Assembly (NCBI GenBank): GCA_028714695.1
Contig: JAQTLX010000009.1
Location: 1-64,000, forward strand
Origin: Ignavibacteria bacterium
GTDB lineage: Bacteria > Bacteroidota > Ignavibacteria > Tepidaquicellales > Tepidaquicellaceae
Reading direction: 5' to 3'
Length of the DNA stretch: 64,000 nucleotides
Position numbers and translations under genes: made by a program. The notes under the pieces were generated by a model. It made no database searches and was not told the origin of the DNA. It worked only from the letters and a program-made list of their open reading frames with translations. Below are positions 43,807-52,248 of this stretch, piece after piece; positions within the stretch are counted from its first letter, which is position 1; every line of letters begins with the position of its first letter.

Positions 43807-44476
43807 ACAAAATTCGCTTGCTACAGGTTTTCTGAACGTTCAACAAACTAAACAAACGTTAAAAATTATTCAATAACTTAAATTATTATAATCGCTTAAT
43901 TTATATTATAAAAAATCATTTTCTGTTCGCCGAACTCCCGGCTTTCTTCCGTAATATTATTTAATAAAAATTTACTTCCTGAAAAATTTCGGGCGGCAAT
44001 ACAGCCGCAAGTGAAACATTTTTGTTGCTGCGCTTACGTCTTGCTGCACAAACAGGCCGGCGGAGCGCTAACCGGAAACTGTATAAATTTTATGCAAAGA
44101 CAGAGAACACAAAACTGCTCAATAATTATACACACTCTAATTTTAGTCACCTGTTTCTGCCAACTTAGAGCGTTAACCCCCTTATTTTATAAGTACATAC
44201 ACGTAAAATAAGAAACAATAAAAGTGTTTTATTATTAAACGCTTATATATAAATTGAAGTAAACAATATTCAGTTAGTGTAATTCAATTTCTCCCATGTA
44301 TGTTTGAATGCACCAATATATTACCTTATGATGGATTCTCCAATATTCTACGGCGGACTATATCGGTTTTTTATTTTGAAAATTTTAATAAAAAAACTGT
44401 TTTCACTATTATAGTGTCTTCAAAATATAATCTGCAAAATTTAGCGAATAATTTTTAATTGAAAGGATAGGATTAT
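43807..44476. other. 670-bp non-coding region ahead of the redox module
   Basis: No credible gene. Part of it (about 43925-44090) is GC-richer with short complementary pieces (GGCGGCAATACAGCCGC; GCCGGCGGAGCGCTAACCGG) and could be a decayed gene or repeat; the last 250 bp are AT-rich and should carry the promoter of the ferredoxin-NrfD-cytochrome operon. AAAGGAT lies just upstream of that operon's ATG. I could not assign a riboswitch or regulator site. Confidence 0.45.
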
Positions 44477-45412
44477 ATGAAAAACCTGAACAGACGTGAT
44501 TTTTTCAAATCAGCGGCGTTGGGTGTTTCACTTACTGTTCTCGGTACATCGAAAGCAAAGGGCTCCGATAAAATGCTTTCGGATGACAGGCTGGGAATAC
44601 TTGTCGATACGGATGTCTGTGTTGGCTGCCGCCATTGCGAGTGGGCATGCCGCGTCGCGCATAACCTGCCGACGCCCGACCTGGATAACTATTCCGACAA
44701 TTCCGTTTTCAAAGAATACAGACGCCCCGATGCGGGCTCGTTAACGGTTGTAAATAAATTCGAAAATGAAAAAAATCCCCTGCTTCCCATTCACGTTAAA
44801 GTTCAATGCATGCACTGCGAGCGCCCCGCATGCGTTTCGGCGTGTATTGTCGGAGCGCTTACAAAAGGAGATGACGGCAGCGTCGTTTGGGATGACGACA
44901 AATGCATCGGCTGCAGATATTGCATGGTTGCATGCCCGTTTCAGATACCTACTTATGATTACGACAGGTCAATTGACCCGCACATAAGAAAATGCGATTT
45001 GTGTACTGACCGCAGAAAGAACGATGAACTCCCCGCGTGCGTTAACATTTGTCCGAACGAGGCATTGCTTTTCGGCAAGAGAGACGCAGTTCTTGCAGTT
45101 GCGAAAACACGCGTGAAAAGAAAATCCGATGTATACGTAAATCATATTTACGGCGAACATGAAGTCGGCGGTACATCATGGATGTACATCGCGAGAAAAA
45201 GTTTCGATAAACTTAATATGCCTCATCTTGCGGCCAATCCCGCGCCCGGCATTTCGGAATCCATTCAGCACGGAATTTTTGCTTACTTCGTACCCCCCGT
45301 AACTTTGTATGCTTTACTCGGAACAATCATGTGGATTACAAAACGCCGCAGCGGCGATGATGATGAATTAATTTCCGATGAAGAAGAAAAAGGCAAAGGA
45401 GGCAAATTATGA
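44477..45412 (+). CDS. TAT-exported four-cluster ferredoxin subunit (HybA/HmcB-like)
   Basis: A 311-residue iron-sulfur protein. It starts with a twin-arginine signal (NRRDFFKSAALGVSLTVLG). Four Cys-rich motifs each supply ligands for [4Fe-4S] clusters: CVGCRHCEWACR, CMHCERPACVSACI, CIGCRYCMVACPF and CDLC...CVNICP. A single C-terminal helix (YFVPPVTLYALLGTIMWIT, about 273-291) anchors it to the outer face of the inner membrane, as in HybA. It should pass electrons between the haem subunit and the NrfD-like quinone subunit. The next gene overlaps by 4 bp. Confidence 0.92.
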   Translation: MKNLNRRDFFKSAALGVSLTVLGTSKAKGSDKMLSDDRLGILVDTDVCVGCRHCEWACRVAHNLPTPDLDNYSDNSVFKEYRRPDAGSLTVVNKFENEKNPLLPIHVKVQCMHCERPACVSACIVGALTKGDDGSVVWDDDKCIGCRYCMVACPFQIPTYDYDRSIDPHIRKCDLCTDRRKNDELPACVNICPNEALLFGKRDAVLAVAKTRVKRKSDVYVNHIYGEHEVGGTSWMYIARKSFDKLNMPHLAANPAPGISESIQHGIFAYFVPPVTLYALLGTIMWITKRRSGDDDELISDEEEKGKGGKL

Positions 45413-46611
45413 TACCGGCGCCGATTAAATACAAATTTATTACTCCGGGTGTTATTTTCCTGATACTGATTGCCCTTAACGGTCTTGTGTTTCTTGCAAT
45501 CAGGTTCATAAGCGGAATCGGAGCAGTTACAAATCTCGACAATGCGACTCCATGGGGACTCTGGATAGGGGTCGATGTTGCCGCGGGTGTAGCGCTTGCC
45601 GCGGGCGGTTTCACGTCTGCCGCACTCGGACACATTATGCACCGCGAAGAATATCATTCAATCGTACGTCCCGCGCTGCTTACCGCTATGCTCGGTTATA
45701 CATTTGTTGCATTTGCAGTGTTTGTCGACATAGGGCGCTTCTATTTCATTTGGCATCCGCTTATTATGTGGAACGGAAATTCCGCTTTGTTTGAAGTCGG
45801 TATTTGCGTAATGATTTATGTGACGGTCCTTTATATAGAATTTTTCCCGATGGTCACGGAAAAATTTATAGGACGCGTAAACTTTCCGCAGTTTCTGGAT
45901 TTCCTGAACAAACCCGTCGATATGATATTGAGATATCTTGACAGCCGTCTTTCCGCGACGATGTTTATTTTCATAATTGCAGGAGTAGTGCTTTCGACTC
46001 TTCATCAGTCATCGCTGGGAACGCTTATGGTTATTGCGGGACAGAAGATGCATCCGCTTTGGCAGACGCCGATACTGCCGCTGCTATTTCTGCTCTCAGC
46101 AATCTCGGTCGGTTTTCCGATGGTAATATTCGAGTCATTGATTGCTTCGCGCAGTTTTAAACTCAAACCGGAAATGAAAATACTTTCGCGGCTCGGAAGA
46201 ATGATTGGTCCGATTCTCGGTGTATATCTGGCTTTCAAGATAGGCGATATTTTCATACGCGAAACATTCAAGTATATAGTTATTTTTGATACCGCGGCAT
46301 GGATGTTTATAGTTGAAATGGCGTTGATGATGATTGCGTTTGCGCTTTTTCTTTCACGAAAAGTGACACGCTCGCCGCTCGGACTTTTTATTGCTTCGTC
46401 ATTTGTAATTGCTGGCGTGCTTATAAACCGCATGAATAATTTTATTATTGCATACAATCCGTTTTATAATCCGGTAAAATATTTCCCGTCATTCGGTGAA
46501 ATATCCGTAACGATTGGATGTATTGCCCTGCTCGTGCTTGTTTACAGGGCTATTGTCATGTATTTCCCGGTTATCAGTCAGGAAAAAAGGGAAATAATAA
46601 GAAAGATATAG
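45409..46611 (+). CDS. NrfD/HybB-family quinone-interacting membrane subunit
   Basis: A 400-residue protein with about ten transmembrane helices and no cofactor-binding Cys, matching the HybB/NrfD/PSRC family that exchanges electrons with menaquinone. Family-type features include WGLWIGVDVAAGVALAAGGF in helix 2 and STLHQSSLGTL in the middle. The AAAGGAGG site at 45396-45403 and the 4-bp overlap with the ferredoxin gene show tight coupling. With its neighbours it forms a membrane redox module like the Hmc or Hyb complexes. Confidence 0.92.
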   Translation: MIPAPIKYKFITPGVIFLILIALNGLVFLAIRFISGIGAVTNLDNATPWGLWIGVDVAAGVALAAGGFTSAALGHIMHREEYHSIVRPALLTAMLGYTFVAFAVFVDIGRFYFIWHPLIMWNGNSALFEVGICVMIYVTVLYIEFFPMVTEKFIGRVNFPQFLDFLNKPVDMILRYLDSRLSATMFIFIIAGVVLSTLHQSSLGTLMVIAGQKMHPLWQTPILPLLFLLSAISVGFPMVIFESLIASRSFKLKPEMKILSRLGRMIGPILGVYLAFKIGDIFIRETFKYIVIFDTAAWMFIVEMALMMIAFALFLSRKVTRSPLGLFIASSFVIAGVLINRMNNFIIAYNPFYNPVKYFPSFGEISVTIGCIALLVLVYRAIVMYFPVISQEKREIIRKI

Positions 46612-46643
46612 GCATTTAAAAAAATAAGAACTGGAATTTAACG

Positions 46644-47861
46644 ATGAATAAAATATATTTTATAATTATACCGCTTGTTCTGGTATGCTGCCTGCTGGGC
46701 TCAAATCCCAAACTGCAGACCAAGAATCCGAAGATGGAAGAAAATATGGTTCTCTTGCAGGACAAGATTAAGAAAAAGAAAATGCCGGAGAATCCGTATG
46801 AAAATATGATGCAGGGACTTAAATGCCAGTCCTGTCACGCCGGCGATTATCCCAATAAGAACGACCCTATGCTGCGCGCGTGCCTGCGCAACAGCATGCT
46901 GGCAACGTTTCATTTTTCCCCGGAAGGTCCTGATGAAGTTGTGATTGACGCGATGTCGGAAAATTATAACGGAGTTGCATTTTCTCACAAGATACACGCG
47001 CAGATGTCAGATATGTCAACGGGCTGTTCCGGCTGCCATCATTATAATACATCGGGACGTTTGTTAAGTTGTCTCGAATGCCACGACAGCAAGCGTTCGC
47101 GCGAAGATATTACAGTGCCTGATTTGAAAGCGGCATATCACCGCCAGTGTCTTACGTGCCACAAACAGTGGTTCCACGAAAACGGATGCAGCACAATGTG
47201 CCATACCCGCAAAACATCAAACTCCACGGGCTCGGTTCAGTCTCCGCCGTCAGTAAAAGGAAAGACACATCCGCCGCTTAAAGAGCCGATGAAAATGGTA
47301 TGGGAAACAAACTCTGAAACGGGAAAAATTGTAACGTTCTTTCATAACGAACACAATAAAATTTTTAACATCAGTTGCGAAACCTGCCACAAGCAGGATA
47401 ACTGCCTGAAGTGTCACGAAAACAAAAAACACGATGATTACAGCGGTACGGTCAAAATAAAAAAATCATTTGAGAATCATCACAAGGCATGCATAGACTG
47501 CCACAAAGGCAGCAGTTGTCAGAAATGCCACAGGGACAGCGAAAGAGAGCCGTTCAACCATGTGCAGTCGAGCGGATGGGTGCTGAAATCATATCACAGT
47601 CAGTTAAGTTGCGCGAAATGCCACGGCAGCCAGACGCCTTATAAGAAACTCGACAGAAACTGCACATCGTGTCACAAAAATTTTATAACCGGAAATTTCG
47701 AACACGGCAAAGCGGGACTCGTGCTCTCCGAAAATCACAAAGGAATGGAATGCATAAGCTGCCACACCGGCAGCGATTTTTCGAAGACGCCCGAATGCAA
47801 AACCTGCCACGACGATAAATCTTATCCTGCGCAGTCGCCTGGGAAACGGGGCAGGAAATAA
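46644..47861 (+). CDS. Multihaem cytochrome c with 13 haem-binding motifs
   Basis: A 405-residue exported cytochrome. After an N-terminal signal or anchor (about 1-20, with Cys-Cys at 15-16 that might be a lipobox) it has twelve CxxCH motifs (CQSCH, CSGCH, CLECH, CLTCH, CETCH, CLKCH, CIDCH, CQKCH, CAKCH, CTSCH, CISCH, CKTCH) and one CxxxCH (CSTMCH). Many additional His (for example FSHKIH, FFHNEHNK, ENHHKA) can serve as distal ligands. It lies 32 bp after the NrfD-like gene and is the electron-exchanging partner of that module. No catalytic haem-type motif is recognised, so an electron-transfer rather than an enzyme role is likely. Confidence 0.93.
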   Translation: MNKIYFIIIPLVLVCCLLGSNPKLQTKNPKMEENMVLLQDKIKKKKMPENPYENMMQGLKCQSCHAGDYPNKNDPMLRACLRNSMLATFHFSPEGPDEVVIDAMSENYNGVAFSHKIHAQMSDMSTGCSGCHHYNTSGRLLSCLECHDSKRSREDITVPDLKAAYHRQCLTCHKQWFHENGCSTMCHTRKTSNSTGSVQSPPSVKGKTHPPLKEPMKMVWETNSETGKIVTFFHNEHNKIFNISCETCHKQDNCLKCHENKKHDDYSGTVKIKKSFENHHKACIDCHKGSSCQKCHRDSEREPFNHVQSSGWVLKSYHSQLSCAKCHGSQTPYKKLDRNCTSCHKNFITGNFEHGKAGLVLSENHKGMECISCHTGSDFSKTPECKTCHDDKSYPAQSPGKRGRK

Positions 47862-47969
47862 ATAATTATCGGCGATTTTTGTCAGCATGACAATAATTCG
47901 CATTGTAAGAAAATTTATAATTCGGTATTTTGTAAACTTGTAATTCGGAAAAACAAATTTATTCCGAAT

Positions 47970-48055
47970 GCCCGAGTGGCGGAATTGGTAGACGCGCAGG
48001 ACTTAAAATCCTGTTGCCTGTAAGGGCAGTATCGGTTCGATTCCGATCTCGGGCA
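47970..48055 (+). tRNA. tRNA-Leu (anticodon TAA)
   Basis: The acceptor arms GCCCGAG and CTCGGGC, the anticodon stem CAGGA/TCCTG around CTTAAAA (anticodon TAA), a long variable arm (TGCCTGTAAGGGCA) and the T arm ATCGGTTCGATTCCGAT give a complete class II leucine tRNA with discriminator A. No CCA is encoded. A terminator follows directly. Confidence 0.96.
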
Positions 48056-48059
48056 CAAG

Positions 48060-48090
48060 AGCCTGTTTCGAAAGAAACAGGCTTTTTGTA
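48060..48090 (+). terminator. Rho-independent terminator of tRNA-Leu
   Basis: AGCCTGTTTC and GAAACAGGCT form a perfect 10-bp stem with a GAAA loop and T5 tail, starting 5 bp after the tRNA. Confidence 0.92.
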
Positions 48091-48133
48091 TTTAGGAAAG
48101 ACGTGTCCCGATTAAATCGGGATTAGCTTCGCA

Positions 48134-48231
48134 GAACACTGTTTGCCTGTAAGGGTCCGCTCTCCAAGGCGAGTCTTCGACCGCGGCGGATTCGATGGAG
48201 TCTATCCCGACACGTCGGGAATCTCGGGCAC
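48134..48231 (+). pseudogene. Decayed 3' part of a second tRNA-Leu, interrupted by a dispersed repeat
   Basis: TTTGCCTGTAAGGG (48143-48156) matches the tRNA-Leu variable arm, and ATCTCGGGCAC (48221-48231) matches its 3' acceptor, in the same order. Between them, instead of the T arm, sits a 74-bp dispersed repeat also found at 53336-53409. The remnant is followed by its own terminator. It seems to be a tandem tRNA-Leu duplicate that lost its 5' half and was invaded. Confidence 0.55.
48152..48225. repeat. Dispersed 74-bp repeat, copy 1
   Basis: It matches 53336-53409 at 69 of 74 positions without gaps. The element contains a hairpin (CCAAGGCGAG..CCGCGG, better formed in the other copy), the conserved block GGCGGATTCGATGGAGTC, and a near-palindrome TCCCGACACGTCGGGA. 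Confidence 0.9.
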
Positions 48232-48234
48232 TTC

Positions 48235-48266
48235 AAACCCGCTGATGCAAGCATCAGCGGGTTTTT
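48235..48266 (+). terminator. Rho-independent terminator
   Basis: AAACCCGCTGATG and CATCAGCGGGTTT pair perfectly around CAAG and end in T5. It follows the tRNA remnant, supporting the idea that this was once a full transcription unit. Confidence 0.9.
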
Positions 48267-48283
48267 AATTTTAAATTGTAAAT

Positions 48284-49621
48284 CAGTAGTGTCCCGCTTA
48301 AAAAACACGGAAGGCTGCAACTGCTAATAAAATAAAGCAGTAAGAGGATTTTTCTTCAAAATCGATTTGAATTTATTCGATTAATTATTTCATTCATTTT
48401 TGGCTGAAACAAATTTAATTAATTGATCAGTCCAAATGAATTCTGGTAAAACAATATTTTCGCAATTAATAAATTATATTCCAAAAACACACTTCGATAG
48501 AATGGTTCTTAAATACAAAGGTAATCGCAGATTAAGAACATTTTCTTGCTGGGACCAATATTTATCAATGGCATTTGCTCAATTAACCTACAGAGAAAGT
48601 CTTCGGGATATTCAGGCTTGTCTGAGATCAAACAGAAATAAACTTTATCATATGGGAATTAAAGGAAATATTTCCAGAACGAATCTCTCACGGGCAAATG
48701 AAATAAAAGATTATAGGATATACGAAAGTCTCGCGTTAAAACTTATTGAACACGCCCAAACATTATTTGATAAAAACGACATGGCATATAAAGAACTCAA
48801 CAATGCCTTGTATGCTTTAGATTCTACGGTTATAGATCTTTCCTTGACATTATTTCCTTGGGCGCAGCACAGACAAAACAAATCAGCAATAAGAATAAAC
48901 ACCTTGCTTGATGTAAGAACATTGCTTCCAGCCTTTATAAACATTAGCTCCGGCGGCGTTCATGAAATTAATAGTCTTGACTTGATTAACGTAGAACCGA
49001 TGGCTATTTATATCATGGACAAAGGTTTTATGGATTTTGAGAGGTTCAACAGACTAAATTCCTTAAATGCTTATTTTATTATAAGAGCAAAAAGAAATCA
49101 ATCATATAAAAGAATCTATTCATTACCGACTTCGGGACAAGAAAGTGTTATCTCTGATCAAGTAATAAAAATGACGGGGCCAAAAACCTCATTGTATTAT
49201 CCTCACAAATTAAGACGGATAAGATATTACGATATGCAAAATAATAGATATCTGATTTTCATAACTAATAATTTAAATCTTAACTCCAATACTATAGCCG
49301 CTCTATATAAAGAACGATGGAAAATAGAGCTATTCTTCAGATGGATAAAGCAAAATTCAAAAATAAAATCATTCTATGGCAGAAGTCAGAATGCAATCAA
49401 AACTCAAATTTGGATTGCAATCTCTGTTTATGCGATTGTTGTAATTATGAAAAAAGAACTTATGCTAAAAGAAAATATCTACACAATTTTACAGGTTTTA
49501 AGTGTTAATATTTTTAGCAAGTTACTGTTAAATGAATTGTTTACGAAAACAACCCCCGGTAATATGGTCGATACCGAAAATAAACAATTGTTTTTATTTA
49601 ATTTCTAACGGGACACTACTG
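48284..49621 (+). mobile_element. Complete IS4-family insertion sequence with 9-bp target duplication
   Basis: A 1338-bp element. The ends CAGTAGTGTCCCG(C)TTA and TAACGGGACACTACTG are imperfect inverted repeats. The 9 bp ATTGTAAAT occurs directly before (48275-48283) and after (49622-49630) the element, a target-site duplication within the IS4-family range. It holds one intact transposase gene. The 5' end is also present inverted at 1-125. The perfect duplication and intact gene point to a recent insertion. Confidence 0.95.
48436..49608 (+). CDS. IS4-family DDE transposase (with DUF4372 N-terminus)
   Basis: A 390-residue transposase. The N-terminal helical part (IFSQLINYIPKTHFDRMV..., about 1-80) is of the DUF4372 type common in Bacteroidota IS4 elements. 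The catalytic triad is Asp129 (YALDSTVIDLS), Asp195 (MDKGFMDF) and Glu298 within the YREK signature Y291-R294-E298-K305 (YKERWKIELFFRWIK). It appears full-length and undamaged. Confidence 0.94.
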   Translation: MNSGKTIFSQLINYIPKTHFDRMVLKYKGNRRLRTFSCWDQYLSMAFAQLTYRESLRDIQACLRSNRNKLYHMGIKGNISRTNLSRANEIKDYRIYESLALKLIEHAQTLFDKNDMAYKELNNALYALDSTVIDLSLTLFPWAQHRQNKSAIRINTLLDVRTLLPAFINISSGGVHEINSLDLINVEPMAIYIMDKGFMDFERFNRLNSLNAYFIIRAKRNQSYKRIYSLPTSGQESVISDQVIKMTGPKTSLYYPHKLRRIRYYDMQNNRYLIFITNNLNLNSNTIAALYKERWKIELFFRWIKQNSKIKSFYGRSQNAIKTQIWIAISVYAIVVIMKKELMLKENIYTILQVLSVNIFSKLLLNELFTKTTPGNMVDTENKQLFLFNF

Positions 49622-49733
49622 ATTGTAAATTTCAAATCTCTGCCATATTATAGAAAAGATATTGTGAAAATCATCGTCGTAAAAAACAGGATGGCGAGTA
49701 TAGCAGTAAAACAACTAATAACAATAACACATA

Positions 49734-49767
49734 TAAAAAAAGGTATTCTAATAAGAATACCTTTTTT
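49734..49767. terminator. Bidirectional rho-independent terminator
   Basis: AAAAAAAGGTATTCT and AGAATACCTTTTTT form a stem around AATA. It lies downstream of the minus-strand propeller gene and would also stop transcription leaving the insertion sequence. Confidence 0.85.
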
Positions 49768-49820
49768 CTCAATTCCAAAATGCCAACCCGGGCATTGTGA
49801 ACGAAAAATAAGTCACAATA

Positions 49821-52211
49821 CTATTTTATTAACATCATTTTCTTTATCGATGTAAAATTACCTGCTGTCATTTTATAGAAATAAATCCCGGATGCAAATT
49901 TCGTTGCATTCCATACAAATTCATAAGCCCCTTTGGTAAGATTCTCATTTACTATAATTTCTGCTTCCCGTCCCAATAAATCATAAATCACAATTTTCGT
50001 AAAACCATTTTTCGGAATATCGAATTTTATTTTAGTAGCCGGATTAAACGGGTTGGGATAATTATTGTAAAGTTTATATTCTTTCGGAACTTGGGAAGAT
50101 ATGCTATTAATTCCCGAAGAATTTACCTGAAATTTCCATACAGACGAATACGCACCCGCACTCCCCGAATTTGTAGCGGCAACTTTCCAATAATAATATC
50201 CGTTTGCAAAACCGGAAAATATTACCGAATCTACGGCAATAGTACTATCCTTTACAACTGTATTAAATAATGAATCGCTTGCGATACGAATTCTATAACC
50301 TGTTGCAGCCGGTACGGAATTCCATTTAAATATTACTGGTTGCGGCAAATTAACGGTCCCGTTAGAAGGAGAGATAAGTACGGGAGCCGGAAGCAATGTA
50401 GCAGTATTATAGCGCATGATTGTACCGAAATTTCCAACAACTTCTCCATTATTGGAATCCAACAAACAAATATCATTTAATATATTTCCACATCCCGAAT
50501 ATTGGATTACCCAATTGTTCCCTGAATTTGTAGTTTTTAGAATCAAACCCGACAATCCGACTGCTATACCAAAATTACTATTAGCAAAGGAAACGCTGTA
50601 TATAGTATATGAAGAGCCGCTCGTTTGCGAAATCCAGTTATTTCCGCTATTAGATGTGTATAAGATAACACCGCCTGCTCCAACAATTGTTCCAATTTCC
50701 GGTGACACTAAAAATACGTCGTTAAAACCTGAAGAAAAACCTGATGATTGAAGACTCCAATTCACTCCGCCGTTTACTGTTCGAAGTATTGTGCCGTTAG
50801 CTCCTACGGCTGTTCCCGTATTCGCATTAGCAAATGAAACAGACAAAAGATTATTAGTTGTACCGCTTGCTTGTGAAGTCCAGTTTGTTCCGCAATTTGT
50901 CGTACGGAATATTACACCTCCGTTACCAACTACAATGCCCGTATTTGCATCAATCAAAAATACATTATTAATTTTATCCGTTGCTCCGCTTATTAACGAA
51001 TCCCAGCTTTGCCCGGCATTGGTTGTACGAATTATTAAACCGTTATAGCCGACTGCCATTCCTGTATTTGCATTTGTAAAAAATACTTTCTGAAGCACAT
51101 TTGTCGTGCCGCTTGTTTGTGAAATCCAGTTTGTACCGCCATTGGTTGTTCTAAGAATCGTTCCGCTGAATCCTACGGCAGTTCCCGTGTTGGCATCGAT
51201 AAAATGTAATCCCAGTAAGTTTTTAGCAGTTATTGTATTTGTTAATAAATTCCAATTTGCTCCGCCATTGGTAGTTCGGATAACAGCTCCTGCAGTACCT
51301 ATCGCAACAACTATGTTCGCATTTAATGGAGCAATATTGTAGACGATTGTCCCTTCTATACCGTTTATCTGCGGGTTCCACGTTACACCTCCGTTCGTAG
51401 TTTTCAGAATTGTTCCGCTCGCACCGGCTAACCAGCCGGTATTGGCATCTGAAAATGAAGAATAAATAAGAATTGCATTCGTGCCGGAAGATTGTTGAGT
51501 CCAGTTTGCTCCACCATTAGTAGAGCGTAAAACTACTCCGTTTGAACCTGCACTTATTAAAGTGTTTGCATCTGCATAGCAAATTGTATTTAATGGATTT
51601 GTCGTACCGCTTATATGGGAAATCCAGCTTACTCCGCCGTCTGTTGTCGATAAAATCGTACCATCGTCTCCAGCAGTCACACCTGTGTTGGCGTTTAAAA
51701 ACCTGACATCATTAAAAGTCACTGTAGTTCCACTTGCTTGTAAATTCCAGTTTACGCCGCTGTTTGTTGTACGTAGAATTACACCTGATGAACCGACGAC
51801 AATTCCTGTATTTGCATTCGAAAAAAAGCAGCCGTAAATCGATGTTGCTATTCCGCTGTTCAGAAAGCCCCAGCTCAACCCGCCGTTTGTCGAGCGAAGA
51901 ATCACTCCGTCGCTTCCTGCCGCAATTATATTATTTACATCCGCATAGCATACACAAAACAAAGATGCATTGGAACCGCTCGATTTCGAAACCCAATTCA
52001 ATCCACCGTTTGTTGTCTGAAGAATTGTTCCTCCCAAACCGACGGCTGTTCCTGTATTGGCATTTATAAACGATAGACCTATCAGGTTACTACCCTGTGG
52101 AGTGGGATTCTGCCAGACCCAATCCGAAGCAAAAGAAAAATTAGACACAAAAACACAAATAAAAGTAATTACAAGAAACTGATAATTACACTTAATAATA
52201 GACTTTTCCAT
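49821..52211 (-). CDS. Secreted Ycf48-like double propeller protein with T9SS sorting domain
   Basis: A 796-residue exported protein. After a signal peptide (about 1-29) come fourteen repeats of ~41 residues with the pattern TNGGxNWxxQxSG..ANTGxAVGxxGxILRT, covering about 30-600. Fourteen blades would make two seven-bladed Ycf48/BNR-like propellers in tandem. An FN3-like domain (about 615-705) follows, then a C-terminal type IX secretion sorting module (LYNNYPNPFNPATKIKFDIP ... GIYFYKMTAG). The cargo is thus likely carried across the outer membrane and attached to the surface. Function unknown. It starts 37 bp after the TrmB-type regulator on the same strand. Confidence 0.92.
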   Translation of the reverse strand: MEKSIIKCNYQFLVITFICVFVSNFSFASDWVWQNPTPQGSNLIGLSFINANTGTAVGLGGTILQTTNGGLNWVSKSSGSNASLFCVCYADVNNIIAAGSDGVILRSTNGGLSWGFLNSGIATSIYGCFFSNANTGIVVGSSGVILRTTNSGVNWNLQASGTTVTFNDVRFLNANTGVTAGDDGTILSTTDGGVSWISHISGTTNPLNTICYADANTLISAGSNGVVLRSTNGGANWTQQSSGTNAILIYSSFSDANTGWLAGASGTILKTTNGGVTWNPQINGIEGTIVYNIAPLNANIVVAIGTAGAVIRTTNGGANWNLLTNTITAKNLLGLHFIDANTGTAVGFSGTILRTTNGGTNWISQTSGTTNVLQKVFFTNANTGMAVGYNGLIIRTTNAGQSWDSLISGATDKINNVFLIDANTGIVVGNGGVIFRTTNCGTNWTSQASGTTNNLLSVSFANANTGTAVGANGTILRTVNGGVNWSLQSSGFSSGFNDVFLVSPEIGTIVGAGGVILYTSNSGNNWISQTSGSSYTIYSVSFANSNFGIAVGLSGLILKTTNSGNNWVIQYSGCGNILNDICLLDSNNGEVVGNFGTIMRYNTATLLPAPVLISPSNGTVNLPQPVIFKWNSVPAATGYRIRIASDSLFNTVVKDSTIAVDSVIFSGFANGYYYWKVAATNSGSAGAYSSVWKFQVNSSGINSISSQVPKEYKLYNNYPNPFNPATKIKFDIPKNGFTKIVIYDLLGREAEIIVNENLTKGAYEFVWNATKFASGIYFYKMTAGNFTSIKKMMLIK

Positions 52212-52248
52212 TTTATTGTATTTTTATTTTTTTGATGATATGGATATT

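Noticed and set aside
43925-44090. Cobalamin or other riboswitch in the gap before the redox module
   Set aside because: GC-rich complementary pieces are present, but the order of conserved boxes does not fit any riboswitch I know.
44011-44211. Open frame of 66 codons in the 670-bp gap
   Set aside because: No ribosome site, Cys-rich and low-complexity composition, and no resemblance to a known family; treated as non-coding.
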